A stretch of DNA of 38,716 bases, taken from positions 1 to 38,716 of the IMG/VR virus record IMGVR_UViG_3300024352_000054; one strand, 5' to 3'. Below the pieces are notes generated by a model, which saw only the letters and a list, made by a program, of their open reading frames with translations, made no database searches and was not told where the DNA came from. Positions 12,616-20,042 of the stretch are shown one piece after another. Made by a program: the position numbers and the translations under genes. Within the stretch, counting starts at the first letter, position 1, and each line of letters opens with the position of its first letter. Source of the stretch: a virus.

Positions 12616-14922
12616 GTGAAACCCGAAAACGCGCCTTCCACACCGGTGGATGAACTGCAGCTGCAGAGGCTCAGGAGGGAGGTCAGGCGGGCCAAGGAGC
12701 GTGCTGAGGCCATGCAGCGCAACCTCAGGGATAAGGGCCGAGAAGGTTCCACGGGTTACGGGGCTGCCCTGTTTGAGCTGTATGGCGAAAGCGTCGGGGT
12801 TGCGATTGATGCGCTGCTCACAGATCTGCTGGAGAACCCCACCCGTGCGGGGAAGCACTTCAGCGCTTGGCCGCTACTACTGCACTTCTGTGATCGCGGC
12901 CCACGGTCCATTGCGGCGATAGCTCTTGGTGTGGTGATTGATGGGATCTCAACCACCCCACAGCGACCGATTCTGGCTAAGCGCATTGGTCGCGCTTTGC
13001 AGGATGAACTGAAGGCCATCCGCCTACGGAGGGGTCGCGGCGCGGTGCTCGCTGAGATGGTCAAGAAGGAGTACGGCAAGCGTGCGGTTTCAACCCGAGT
13101 GTTGGGTCAGTTGCATGTGGACCCATCGGGTTGGACGGTGCAGGACCGCCGTGAGCTGGGTCAGTTGCTGCTGGAGGTGATCGCTGCCAACACCAACTTG
13201 ATCACCTTCAGTGATGAGCGGATCCCACGGGTGCTGCCTACTGAGGACGTGCTTGAGGTGGTGCGCCTCAACCCGCCGCGACCACTGCCGGTACGGATGC
13301 TGCCGTCGATCGTGCCGCCTGAACCCTGGTGCGACGTGAGGCGTGACGGCAAGGCGCTGGTTTCCAGCCGCCGGCCGATGGATCTGTCCCACATCACGGC
13401 CAAGAGCTGCGCCACTCAGTTGGAGGTGGTGAATTACGTGGAACAGCAGCAGCTGCAGATCGACCCCTGGATGGTGGCGGTGCAGCGTGAGGCATGGGAC
13501 TGCAACCTGCCTGGTCTGTTTTCAGTGCAGCGTGACCCACAGGAACGGTGGCTAGCGACGCAGCAGGCGCCAGAGCGTGCACGGATCGAGGAGTCACTGC
13601 GGCAGTTCACCGAGGTGCAGGGCTATCCGATCTGGCTGGAGCATGACTTTGACTTCCGTGGCCGGCTGTATTGCTCAAGCCGCATTGCTGGTCACCAGGG
13701 TCCTGATCATCAGAAGGCCCTGATCTCGTTTGCGCAAAAGGAAGCGGTTGACGATGATGCGTTCAACCAGATGCTGTCGGCCGCCGCTGGGCACTACGGG
13801 TTAGGCCACTGCACCTGGGACGAGAGAGTGGAGTGGGGTAGGGACCACCTCTCTCGTCTGCAAGCAATTTCGGCGCAGCCGTTGGATCGCTTGGATCTCT
13901 GGAAGAGCGCCAAGGATCCCTGGCAGTTCCTCCAGATCGCACGCGCCATCTCGGATGTGGTGGCTGGCGACCTCTACAGCGGGGTGCCGATTCGCTTTGA
14001 CCAGACCGCAAGCGGGATGGGGGTCATCGGTGCGCTGTGCCGTGACCGTCAGCTGGCGCTGCACACCAACATCATCGGGGATCGACGTTCTGATCTCTAT
14101 GCCTACATCTCAGGCTGCCTGCTGAATCTCCTCCAGGCGGATCTGGATTCGTTCGACCCGCGTGATCAACGTCTCGCTGAGATGTGGTTGCAGTACCCGA
14201 TCGGCCGTGACCTCGCCAAAGGGCCAACCATGACGACGATCTATGGCGCTCGTCATTTCGGAATCGTTGAACAACTGATCGACTGGTTACGGCAGAAGAA
14301 GCCTGACGTACCGGTTGAGCGCTGGGCAAGGGAGTACACGCTTCCTGCGCAGTACCTGGCGCACAAGCTGAACATTGCGATTGGGGCTGAGCTGAAGAGC
14401 TGCGTTGAGCTGGAGAAGTGGCTCAGGAAAGTCAGCGCTTTATGCGTGAAGAAGCAGAAGCGGATTGAGTGGACCAGTCCACTGGGGTTCCCGATCGCGC
14501 TTGGTAATGAGCTGGAACGTCAGCAGAAGGTGCGCACGGACCTTCATGGTGCACGGCGCTGGCAGCAGGCTGATGCCGGCTGGGAGCCGGGTGAGCTGAG
14601 CGCTCGCGCAACCAATCGCGGCATCACCGCCAACACGATCCACACCTTTGATGCCGCCCACTGTCAGGCAGTGGTCCTCAGATGTGCACAGATCGAAACT
14701 CCGGTACTGACCAACCACGACTGCTTCGCCACGATCCCCGCCAGGGCGGACTGGTTGCACCATGCGTTGCTGCATGAGCTGTCGGCTCTGTATCGGCAGG
14801 ACTGGCTGGCTGAGATGCGGGTAGAAATTGGCAAGAGGGCAGGCGTACACCTACCGCACCCACCGATGGTTGGAGATCTTTGCGAAGGTGAAATCGGCCA
14901 GAACCCCTACTGCTTCAGTTGA
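12616..14922 (+). CDS. Single-subunit DNA-dependent RNA polymerase (T7 gp1-like)
   Basis: This is about 768 residues from GTG 12616 (784 from GTG 12568), shorter than T7 RNA polymerase (883). The catalytic motifs are intact: DFDFRGR (344-350, T7 DxxRGR); motif A, FDQTASGMG, with Asp462; motif B, Asp-Leu-Ala-Lys535 with TIYGARHFG and Tyr543; and motif C, NHDCFATIP, with His701 and Asp702. The spacing between Lys and Tyr (8) matches T7. It should transcribe the middle and late genes from phage-specific promoters, which I could not identify. I prefer the inner GTG because the outer one lies inside a TGCAC-NN-GTG site and adds an atypical N-terminus. Confidence 0.95.
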   Translation: MKPENAPSTPVDELQLQRLRREVRRAKERAEAMQRNLRDKGREGSTGYGAALFELYGESVGVAIDALLTDLLENPTRAGKHFSAWPLLLHFCDRGPRSIAAIALGVVIDGISTTPQRPILAKRIGRALQDELKAIRLRRGRGAVLAEMVKKEYGKRAVSTRVLGQLHVDPSGWTVQDRRELGQLLLEVIAANTNLITFSDERIPRVLPTEDVLEVVRLNPPRPLPVRMLPSIVPPEPWCDVRRDGKALVSSRRPMDLSHITAKSCATQLEVVNYVEQQQLQIDPWMVAVQREAWDCNLPGLFSVQRDPQERWLATQQAPERARIEESLRQFTEVQGYPIWLEHDFDFRGRLYCSSRIAGHQGPDHQKALISFAQKEAVDDDAFNQMLSAAAGHYGLGHCTWDERVEWGRDHLSRLQAISAQPLDRLDLWKSAKDPWQFLQIARAISDVVAGDLYSGVPIRFDQTASGMGVIGALCRDRQLALHTNIIGDRRSDLYAYISGCLLNLLQADLDSFDPRDQRLAEMWLQYPIGRDLAKGPTMTTIYGARHFGIVEQLIDWLRQKKPDVPVERWAREYTLPAQYLAHKLNIAIGAELKSCVELEKWLRKVSALCVKKQKRIEWTSPLGFPIALGNELERQQKVRTDLHGARRWQQADAGWEPGELSARATNRGITANTIHTFDAAHCQAVVLRCAQIETPVLTNHDCFATIPARADWLHHALLHELSALYRQDWLAEMRVEIGKRAGVHLPHPPMVGDLCEGEIGQNPYCFS

Positions 14923-15000
14923 TCTCAGATTGAACCCAATCGGACTCCTCCTAGGGGTCTTGCGCGGCCACACCTACGCCACTACGGTCGCGCTGTTCCC

Positions 15001-15011
15001 CACCTGTGCAG
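15001..15011. promoter_or_regulatory. TGCAC-NN-GTG site upstream of SSB
   Basis: CACCTGTGCAG ends five bases before the SSB ATG at 15017, in the 94-base gap after RNA polymerase. It is too close for an ordinary ribosome-binding site to fit between. Confidence 0.5.
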
Positions 15012-15016
15012 AACAC

Positions 15017-15682
15017 ATGGCACGCGAGCTGATCGTCTCCCCACGGGGTGAGGCGCTCTGGGCAAAGATCCTTGGCGAACCCACCGCCTATGAGGACAAC
15101 CCCAAAGCGTGGTCCGTCTCCCTGCTCCTTGATCCCCAGGATCCCGAGACGATTGCCTTCATTGAGCGACTGGAAGCCTCCTTTGAGGAGTTCCATGGCT
15201 CCAAGCCCAAGGTCGCCACGCATGGCTGGCCCTTTGCTGAGGAGACCATCAAGGATGAGAAGGGTCGCCCTGTCCCCACCGGCAAGGTCAAGTTCAACTT
15301 CAAGCGCAAGCAGGAGACTGCACGCGGCGGCATCAAGGATGGTCCGATCGTCCTGGATTCCAAGAAGAACTACTGGCCCCATGACCAGCTGATCGGCAAC
15401 GGCAGCAAGATCAAAGTGGCCTTCACCCCCTGGCCCTGGTCTGGCCCCAGCGGCAAGGGAATGAGTCTCGAACTGGAATCAGTCCAGGTCATCGAGCTGG
15501 TTGGCTACTCGAAGGAGGCGGTTGAGAGCGTCTTTGGCGAGGAAGAGGGCTACGTGGTGGATACCCCTGCTGCTGCTGTCCCCTTCAACGATGAGCCGAC
15601 CTTCGCCGAAAAGCTGAAGGCACGCGCTGCTGAGGTGCAAGCCGAAGCCGCTGATGTGCTCGCTGAGGAAGTCCCCTTCTGA
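15017..15682 (+). CDS. Single-stranded DNA-binding protein (T7 gp2.5-like)
   Basis: This 221-residue protein is close in length to T7 gp2.5 (232). It begins MARELIVSPRGEALWAKILG. A core with KVKFNFKRKQET and KIKVAFTPWPWSG suggests an OB-fold DNA-binding surface. An acidic, helical C-terminal tail (VQAEAADVLAEEVPF) ends in Phe, the residue gp2.5 uses to contact its replication partners. It protects single strands and promotes annealing. The phage has no visible DNA polymerase of its own, so the tail may contact host or other phage proteins. The ATG at 15017 is preferred over upstream starts that overlap RNA polymerase. Confidence 0.85.
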   Translation: MARELIVSPRGEALWAKILGEPTAYEDNPKAWSVSLLLDPQDPETIAFIERLEASFEEFHGSKPKVATHGWPFAEETIKDEKGRPVPTGKVKFNFKRKQETARGGIKDGPIVLDSKKNYWPHDQLIGNGSKIKVAFTPWPWSGPSGKGMSLELESVQVIELVGYSKEAVESVFGEEEGYVVDTPAAAVPFNDEPTFAEKLKARAAEVQAEAADVLAEEVPF

Positions 15683-16044
15683 TGAAGCAGGCGGACTTCG
15701 TTCTGCCTGTCAATCTCCAGCCCAAGGCACGTCCGCGCTTCCGCCGGTTTGGCAAGGCCTACACCGATGAGAAGTACCGGGCCTGGATGGAGAACACCGC
15801 TTCGATCCTTTCCGAGTGGTGGCCACATCCACCTCTTGAGAAAGGGGAAGTCATCGCTATCCACATGATCTTCCACGGTCCTGGGACCAGCGATCTGGAC
15901 AACCTTGCCGGTGCCGTCATGGATGCAGGTCAAGGTGTGGTCTGGGCTTCTGATCGAGTGACTGTTATCCGCCGCTTGGAGTTGGAGTGGGTCGGCAGCA
16001 AGAAAGCGGATCAATTCATTGTTCTCAAAGTCATCTATCAGTGA
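15682..16044 (+). CDS. RusA-type Holliday junction resolvase
   Basis: This 120-residue protein matches RusA-family endonucleases in size. An N-terminal LQPKARPRFRRFGKAYTDEK basic loop precedes the catalytic acidic cluster DLDNLAGAVMDA (Asp71, Asp73, Asp81) and WASDRVTV (Asp91). It cleaves branched DNA in replication and recombination intermediates before packaging. It occupies the position of T7 gene 3 endonuclease I but belongs to a different fold, so this is a non-orthologous replacement. The start overlaps the SSB stop (TGATG). Confidence 0.9.
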   Translation: MKQADFVLPVNLQPKARPRFRRFGKAYTDEKYRAWMENTASILSEWWPHPPLEKGEVIAIHMIFHGPGTSDLDNLAGAVMDAGQGVVWASDRVTVIRRLELEWVGSKKADQFIVLKVIYQ

Positions 16045-16613
16045 ACTGTCCCCATTGCAATCACCCTGATTCCAGAGTTAGTGAAACCAGAGCGAACCCT
16101 GATCACGATCGCCGTATTCGTATTTGCCGTGGTTGCGGTAAGACGTTCACGACGTTTGAGCGGGTGGCGGTCTACGCAGGCCGAGCGGCTGGATGGTTTG
16201 AAAGCTCTGTTGAACCAGAAGCAGAAGGAGATCCAGAACCAGCTGAGGTCAAGCCAGTACGGCGCAAAGCGCTGGAACGGTTTGTCGCGCAGCCGGCTGA
16301 CCCCCTTCTGGAACCGTTTGAGCCAGAGGTGTGCGAGGCACTTCTCTCCTGGTGGAACGAGAGCCGTCTGAGTAAGCACGGTTCAAAGGCTGCCTGGACT
16401 GAGAACGCCTGGAAGCAGAGCATCCTGCGCCTTGCTGCTCTTCCGAACTGGAAGCAGTTGGTCTTGGCGCAGGCCGGTGTTGAACACGGATGGCAGGCAC
16501 TCAAGCCTGAGTACCTGAAGGATGTGCCACCACCGCCGGCCTCTGGTCTTCAGCCGAAGTCTTCGGCGATGCAAGCCGCCATTGAGCAATGGAATACCAG
16601 AGCAGCGGGCTGA
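16041..16613 (+). CDS. NrdR-type zinc ribbon fused to a replisome-organizer-like C-terminus
   Basis: This 190-residue protein starts at GTG 16041, overlapping the RusA stop. Residues 3-40 form a zinc ribbon (Cys3, Cys6, Cys29, Cys32) with the IRICRGCGKTFTTFE pattern of NrdR, but there is no ATP-cone. A Pro/Glu-rich linker follows. A C-terminal segment (about 110-170) carries LLSWWNESRLSKHGSKAAWT and ends VEHGWQALKPEYL. A W.....K......W...L.....GW..L.PEY pattern is seen at the ends of phage replication-organizer and helicase-loader proteins. In a phage without its own helicase, primase or polymerase, this could recruit the host replisome to phage DNA. Both domain calls are by eye. Confidence 0.6.
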   Translation: MNCPHCNHPDSRVSETRANPDHDRRIRICRGCGKTFTTFERVAVYAGRAAGWFESSVEPEAEGDPEPAEVKPVRRKALERFVAQPADPLLEPFEPEVCEALLSWWNESRLSKHGSKAAWTENAWKQSILRLAALPNWKQLVLAQAGVEHGWQALKPEYLKDVPPPPASGLQPKSSAMQAAIEQWNTRAAG

Positions 16614-17152
16614 CGATCGAAACATTCCTGGCGGTAGCTGAGATGGTCGCAGCACAACTGCGCATCAAGGAGGCCGATCGCTGGGCGCCTCAGATCTGTC
16701 AGCTCAAATACGTGTCCTTCACCGCTGAGTTTCCAGAGGTGAATGACGCTCAGTTCCTCTGGTCTGCAGAGCAATGGCTGCAGGACACCGGTGGCAAGGA
16801 CTTCCTCCGCTATCCCACGTGGAAGGAGTTGATGTCGCCGCTGTATCGCAGCGAGAACGGACAGGCCAATCGCAGCTGGGGGTTCAAGGATTCCTTGCCC
16901 ATTCAGCTGCAGCCTTCAGCGCAACAGCTGGCGGCGTTACCTCCCTCGCCGCAATCCATTGCTGCATCACCTGACCCGCATAACTCCGGGGCCTATCAGG
17001 TGTTCACGACTGAACAATGGCCCGCTCTACCAGCAGCTTCTGAATCAACAGGGCTGACACCACGGCAGTGGGCCGCGTATCTCAAACAACTCGCTGAGGA
17101 GGAAACAGATGGAACCTCTGATGACCGAGGCTCAGCTCAGGGGAATCCTTGA
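16589..17152 (+). CDS. Unknown protein, possible replication partner
   Basis: This 187-residue protein starts inside the end of the previous gene (25-base overlap). The N-terminal 90 residues look helical with many Trp residues (WAPQICQLKYVSF, AQFLWSAEQWLQD). A motif KDFLRYPTWKELMSPLYRSE, then NGQANRSWGFKDSLP, follows. The C-terminal half is Pro/Gln/Ser-rich and probably disordered, and a final helix (PRQWAAYLKQLAEEE) ends the protein. The tight coupling to the zinc-ribbon protein suggests they work together, perhaps as a loader pair. I do not recognise the family. Confidence 0.65.
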   Translation: MEYQSSGLTIETFLAVAEMVAAQLRIKEADRWAPQICQLKYVSFTAEFPEVNDAQFLWSAEQWLQDTGGKDFLRYPTWKELMSPLYRSENGQANRSWGFKDSLPIQLQPSAQQLAALPPSPQSIAASPDPHNSGAYQVFTTEQWPALPAASESTGLTPRQWAAYLKQLAEEETDGTSDDRGSAQGNP

Positions 17153-17318
17153 ACGGGGCTTGGTTACAGGGAAGTGGTCCATCCAACAGTTCAACGCAAA
17201 AGCGAAAGATCCCATCCTTCCGAGTCGTGAGTTCCTAGAGGCCAATCCCAAGTTCTTGGACATGTCCTTCCGGGACATGGAGGCATACAGGAAACACAAC
17301 CATCGAGGGTATCTGTGA
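17109..17318 (+). CDS. Small unknown protein
   Basis: This 69-residue protein (MEPLMTEAQLRGILERGLVT...) has a helical N-terminus and a basic, aromatic C-terminus (FRDMEAYRKHNHRGYL). The start is preceded by AGGAGGA at a good distance, inside the end of the upstream gene. It is the first of a string of six overlapping tiny genes. The function is unknown; such strings in T7-like phages often encode host-takeover factors. Confidence 0.65.
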   Translation: MEPLMTEAQLRGILERGLVTGKWSIQQFNAKAKDPILPSREFLEANPKFLDMSFRDMEAYRKHNHRGYL

Positions 17319-17488
17319 ACTGGGGGTCGCTTCGCAAGGGGATGACTGTTCGCTTCTACACCGCTTCTGGTTGGAAGAAGGGCACCATCGCCGCCGTCTA
17401 CGAGAACAGCTGCAGCGTCCTCTGGTACGTGGGCAGCACCGAAAAAATCACGAGGGTCTATGACACACGAAGCATCAAGTTCCAGTGA
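17315..17488 (+). CDS. 57-residue protein, SH3-like beta barrel candidate
   Basis: The gene runs from GTG 17315, overlapping the previous stop (GTGA), to TGA 17486. The protein has alternating short strands (GMTVRFYTASGWKKGTIAAV, CSVLWYV, KITRVYDTRSIKF). This pattern resembles small SH3/Tudor-like barrels that bind nucleic acid or peptides. The overlaps on both ends support it as real. The fold is an inference from strand pattern. Confidence 0.6.
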   Translation: MNWGSLRKGMTVRFYTASGWKKGTIAAVYENSCSVLWYVGSTEKITRVYDTRSIKFQ

Positions 17489-17648
17489 GCCGCTGCTGGA
17501 CGTGAGCCACGAGACAATCACGCGCCTGAAGGAGATGGCGATCCGTTCGTACAACGACGCGATGACCAACGGCCAATCAACGGTTGCCTCCTGGTGGGAC
17601 GGCTACCTGCGGGCCTGTGATCACATTCTCGAAGCTGATGGCCAATAG
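17460..17648 (+). CDS. Small helical protein, unknown
   Basis: This 62-residue protein starts at ATG 17460, inside the end of the preceding gene. A Ser/Glu-rich N-terminus is followed by helices (SHETITRLKEMAIRSYNDAM and STVASWWDGYLRACDHIL). It has no signature. It overlaps the next start by 11 bases. Confidence 0.6.
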   Translation: MTHEASSSSEPLLDVSHETITRLKEMAIRSYNDAMTNGQSTVASWWDGYLRACDHILEADGQ

Positions 17649-17871
17649 AACGAGTTTCGGCGGAACGATGGAGGCGTATGAGGGCGCCCCCAATCTCGGC
17701 GAGGGGATTAGCCGGCCCGCCGCCAAGGTGCGAACCAGGGAGTTTCGACTCCTGGTGCGCTTTGCCAGGACACAACCGATGCGTGTGGTGATGCAGGCGG
17801 AGACCGCCAAGCGAGCACTGCACTACGCCCAGAACCGTTGGCCTGAGGCCTCTATCGAAATCATCAAATGA
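17638..17871 (+). CDS. Small basic protein, unknown
   Basis: This 77-residue protein from ATG 17638 has an N-terminal extended region. A strand-helix unit follows (EFRLLVRFARTQPMRVVMQA, ETAKRALHYAQNRWPEASIE). The final motif (AKRALHYAQNRWPEA) recurs in small phage proteins that I cannot name. The start is chosen to overlap the previous stop; a longer frame from 17584 would overlap far more. Confidence 0.6.
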   Translation: MANRTSFGGTMEAYEGAPNLGEGISRPAAKVRTREFRLLVRFARTQPMRVVMQAETAKRALHYAQNRWPEASIEIIK

Positions 17872-18101
17872 GCAACCTTCTTGATGCCTGCACTGAGCTG
17901 TACTGGTCTTTTGCTGAGTACGGCATTGACGATCGCCGTCGGATGAAGGCGGTGCTTTACCACCTGGCTGAGGAGATCAGAACCTGGGCACCGGATGAAA
18001 GCCAGGCCCGGATCTGTTTCCTGATGACCAATGAGATCGCGGATCGGATCAAGCGCGATTGCGAAACACCGGAGAAGAAGGATGGGGATCAAGAGTCCTA
18101 A
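17868..18101 (+). CDS. Small acidic helical protein, unknown
   Basis: This 77-residue protein (MSNLLDACTELYWSFAEYGI...) starts with an ATGA overlap of the preceding stop. It is mostly helical and acidic at the C-terminus (ETPEKKDGDQES). It overlaps the next gene by 20 bases. No family recognised. Confidence 0.6.
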   Translation: MSNLLDACTELYWSFAEYGIDDRRRMKAVLYHLAEEIRTWAPDESQARICFLMTNEIADRIKRDCETPEKKDGDQES

Positions 18102-18300
18102 CCATCCGCCCTGCCCTGGTTGCGGCAGTGGTGACACCCGCTGTCAGCAGACCTTCCTCAAGCGTGGGTTTCGCATGAGGCGTCGCAAATGCTTCTGCTG
18201 TGGCCAGATCTTTTACACCGGTCAGCCATTGGAACAGGTGACGCCTTGCCTTGATCCACGCATCCTCCCGCTCTACCCCTATGTCAAAGCTGCTGGTTGA
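18082..18300 (+). CDS. Second small zinc-ribbon protein
   Basis: This 72-residue protein from ATG 18082 has Cys11-x2-Cys14 and Cys37-x2-Cys40 in PCPGCGSGDTRCQQTF and RRRKCFCCGQIFYT. This is a zinc ribbon similar in spacing to the N-terminus of the protein at 16041. The region between the cysteine pairs is highly basic (KRGFRMRRRK), suggesting DNA or RNA binding. It lies directly before the exonuclease, overlapping its start by 20 bases. It could be a transcription or replication cofactor. The frame extends upstream to 18031, but that part is probably not translated. Confidence 0.65.
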   Translation: MGIKSPNHPPCPGCGSGDTRCQQTFLKRGFRMRRRKCFCCGQIFYTGQPLEQVTPCLDPRILPLYPYVKAAG

Positions 18301-19024
18301 TGCCGAGTATTTCCTCTACCGCGCCGCTGCCGGCTCGGAGGTGGAGATCAACTGGCACGGGGATGACTGGACCTACATGTGCCGTCATTCCGACGCGAAG
18401 CTCGGCTTCCAAGAGCAGATCGCTCTGGCAATGGAAGCCGTGCCTGCTGCTCAGCCGATGCTGGTCTTCAGCGATAGCAGCACCTTCCGTTATGGGGTGT
18501 GGCCGAAGTACAAGGCACAACGCAAGAAGATGCGTCGCCCTGCTGGCTACGGCGCACTGATCGAGTGGGTGTCTACAGCTGCAGCCTCCTGCGGCTGGAA
18601 CATCGCTCGCCTGCCCGAGGTCGAGGGTGATGACGTGCTCGGCATCCTCTATGAGGAAGGCGACGTGATCTACAGCATGGACAAGGACATGAAGACCCTG
18701 CCGGGTCGTCACCTTGTTGATGGTCAGGTCGAGCACATCAGCCTGCGGGAAGCAGATCTCGCCTTCTACACCCAGGTGCTGACCGGTGATTCAGCGGATA
18801 ACTATCCCGGTTGTCCGAAGTACGGCCCGGTGACAGCTGCCAAGTTATTGGCTGGTTGTCTCACTGAACTGGAGATGTGGAGCAAGGTGCTGGCTGCCTA
18901 TGAGAAGGCAGGCTTTGATCAGCGCTATGCGATCACACAAGCCCGATGTGCACGAATACTGCGCAGCGGTGAGTATGACCATGAACGGGGAGTTCCGATC
19001 CTCTGGAACCCGCCGGTAGCCTGA
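18281..19024 (+). CDS. 5'-3' exonuclease, FEN family (T7 gp6-like)
   Basis: This protein of about 247 residues begins MSKLLVDAEYFLYRAAAG, with the metal-binding Asp7. The acidic signature EVEGDDVLGILY, then DVIYSMDKDMKTLPG, and a helix-3-turn-helix region (TGDSADNYPGCPKYGPVTAA) place it in the FEN/5' nuclease family. In T7 this enzyme removes RNA primers and degrades host DNA. The ATG at 18281 gives the conserved N-terminus; the frame upstream is not conserved-looking. It ends the DNA-metabolism block before the virion operon. Confidence 0.9.
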   Translation: MSKLLVDAEYFLYRAAAGSEVEINWHGDDWTYMCRHSDAKLGFQEQIALAMEAVPAAQPMLVFSDSSTFRYGVWPKYKAQRKKMRRPAGYGALIEWVSTAAASCGWNIARLPEVEGDDVLGILYEEGDVIYSMDKDMKTLPGRHLVDGQVEHISLREADLAFYTQVLTGDSADNYPGCPKYGPVTAAKLLAGCLTELEMWSKVLAAYEKAGFDQRYAITQARCARILRSGEYDHERGVPILWNPPVA

Positions 19025-19041
19025 CCATAGAGACCTTCACC

Positions 19042-19233
19042 GTGACTATGCTTCCGCGCTTATCTGAACAGCTGGTGGCTGCATTGGCTGCTCAGTTTCC
19101 TGACCAGGCCCCAGACCTGGACTGGAATGAGAAGCAGGTGTGGTTTAAGGCCGGCCAGGTCTCTGTTGTTCGCTGGCTTGCTTCCAAGCTGGAGGAGCAG
19201 GAAGAAGGACCTTTCTCAGTGGAGGAACTCTGA
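19042..19233 (+). CDS. Small protein before the virion operon, unknown
   Basis: This is about 63 residues (GTG 19042, or ATG 19048). It is helical with a Trp-rich middle (DLDWNEKQVWFKAGQVSVVR) and an acidic end (EEQEEGPFSVEEL). The stop overlaps the next ATG (TGATG). It resembles in size the small proteins around T7 genes 6.3-6.5. No family recognised. Confidence 0.6.
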   Translation: MTMLPRLSEQLVAALAAQFPDQAPDLDWNEKQVWFKAGQVSVVRWLASKLEEQEEGPFSVEEL

Positions 19234-19628
19234 TGTGCTTTGGAGGGGGCGGCGGTGGTGGCGCCACCATCACGATGCCTGACACCGGTGCATACGACCG
19301 GATGGCGCAATCGCAGATCAGTGCGATGCAGTCCGTTCAGGACAACGCGATCAAGATCAAGCAGAACGAGTTGAACTCTGTTCTCTCTCGTCAGCAAGAG
19401 CAGCTCACCCAGCTGCGTGATCTCGAAACCCAGAGGGCCAATGACACCAGCGCTCAGGCCGCACGGCTTGCAGCGTTGATCGGTGCGCCGCCTCCAGAGA
19501 AGACAGCAGAGGCTCCGGTCACTGCTGCTGACCAGAACCGCAAGACCTTCAAGGGCAAATCCGCTTTAAGGATCAACCGCCCTGTTGCCACCAGCTCTGG
19601 CCAGGGAGCTGGCCTCAACATCACCTAG
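19233..19628 (+). CDS. T7 gp6.7/gp7.3-like virion protein, copy 1
   Basis: This 131-residue protein begins MCFGGGGGGG and ends SALRINRPVATSSGQGAGLN followed by IT. T7 gp6.7 starts MCF, and T7 gp7.3 ends in a short LSV....GGGINI motif. Both are minor virion proteins ejected into the host. This protein combines the two signatures with a central Gln/Leu-rich coiled coil (about 25-80). It is the first of three adjacent proteins with the same ends (19233, 19639, 20043). It lies just upstream of the portal, in the same place as in T7. Confidence 0.7.
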   Translation: MCFGGGGGGGATITMPDTGAYDRMAQSQISAMQSVQDNAIKIKQNELNSVLSRQQEQLTQLRDLETQRANDTSAQAARLAALIGAPPPEKTAEAPVTAADQNRKTFKGKSALRINRPVATSSGQGAGLNIT

Positions 19629-19638
19629 GAGACCAGCC

Positions 19639-20040
19639 ATGTGTTTCGGAGGATCCCAGCCTCAAGCCCCGCAGATCACCTACCAGGGCCCGAGTGACGC
19701 TGACATTGCTGCCAATCAGGCGGCGCTGGATCAGTACAAGACCCAGATGCAGCAGCAGTCAGCAATGTTCAACACCCAACTGCAGCAGCAGATTGATGCC
19801 GCCAATGCTGAGACCGCTTCACTGAAGACCAAATACGACACCGAGGCTGCAGCGGCAGCAGCTTCTGCAGCAGCACAGCAGACCGGCGCCTATGCCGCGA
19901 CAGCTACCCAGTCCGAGGCACCCTCTTCTGCTCAGACCACAGCGGCAACCGTCAAGAAGGAGAAGCCCAAGAGCAACCTGCGCATCAGCACAGCTGCACT
20001 GCCTAGCGGTGCTGGCACCGGTCTCAACATCGGAGTCTGA
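19639..20040 (+). CDS. T7 gp6.7/gp7.3-like virion protein, copy 2
   Basis: This 133-residue protein starts MCFGGSQPQAP and ends NLRISTAALPSGAGTGLNIG followed by V. The ends match those of copy 1. The middle is a Gln- and Ala-rich coiled coil (QMQQQSAMFNTQLQQQIDAA) and an Ala-rich stretch. AGGAG lies ten bases upstream of the ATG. It probably rides in the virion and is ejected, as inferred from the T7 proteins with the same end motifs. Confidence 0.7.
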   Translation: MCFGGSQPQAPQITYQGPSDADIAANQAALDQYKTQMQQQSAMFNTQLQQQIDAANAETASLKTKYDTEAAAAAASAAAQQTGAYAATATQSEAPSSAQTTAATVKKEKPKSNLRISTAALPSGAGTGLNIGV

Positions 20041-20042
20041 TC

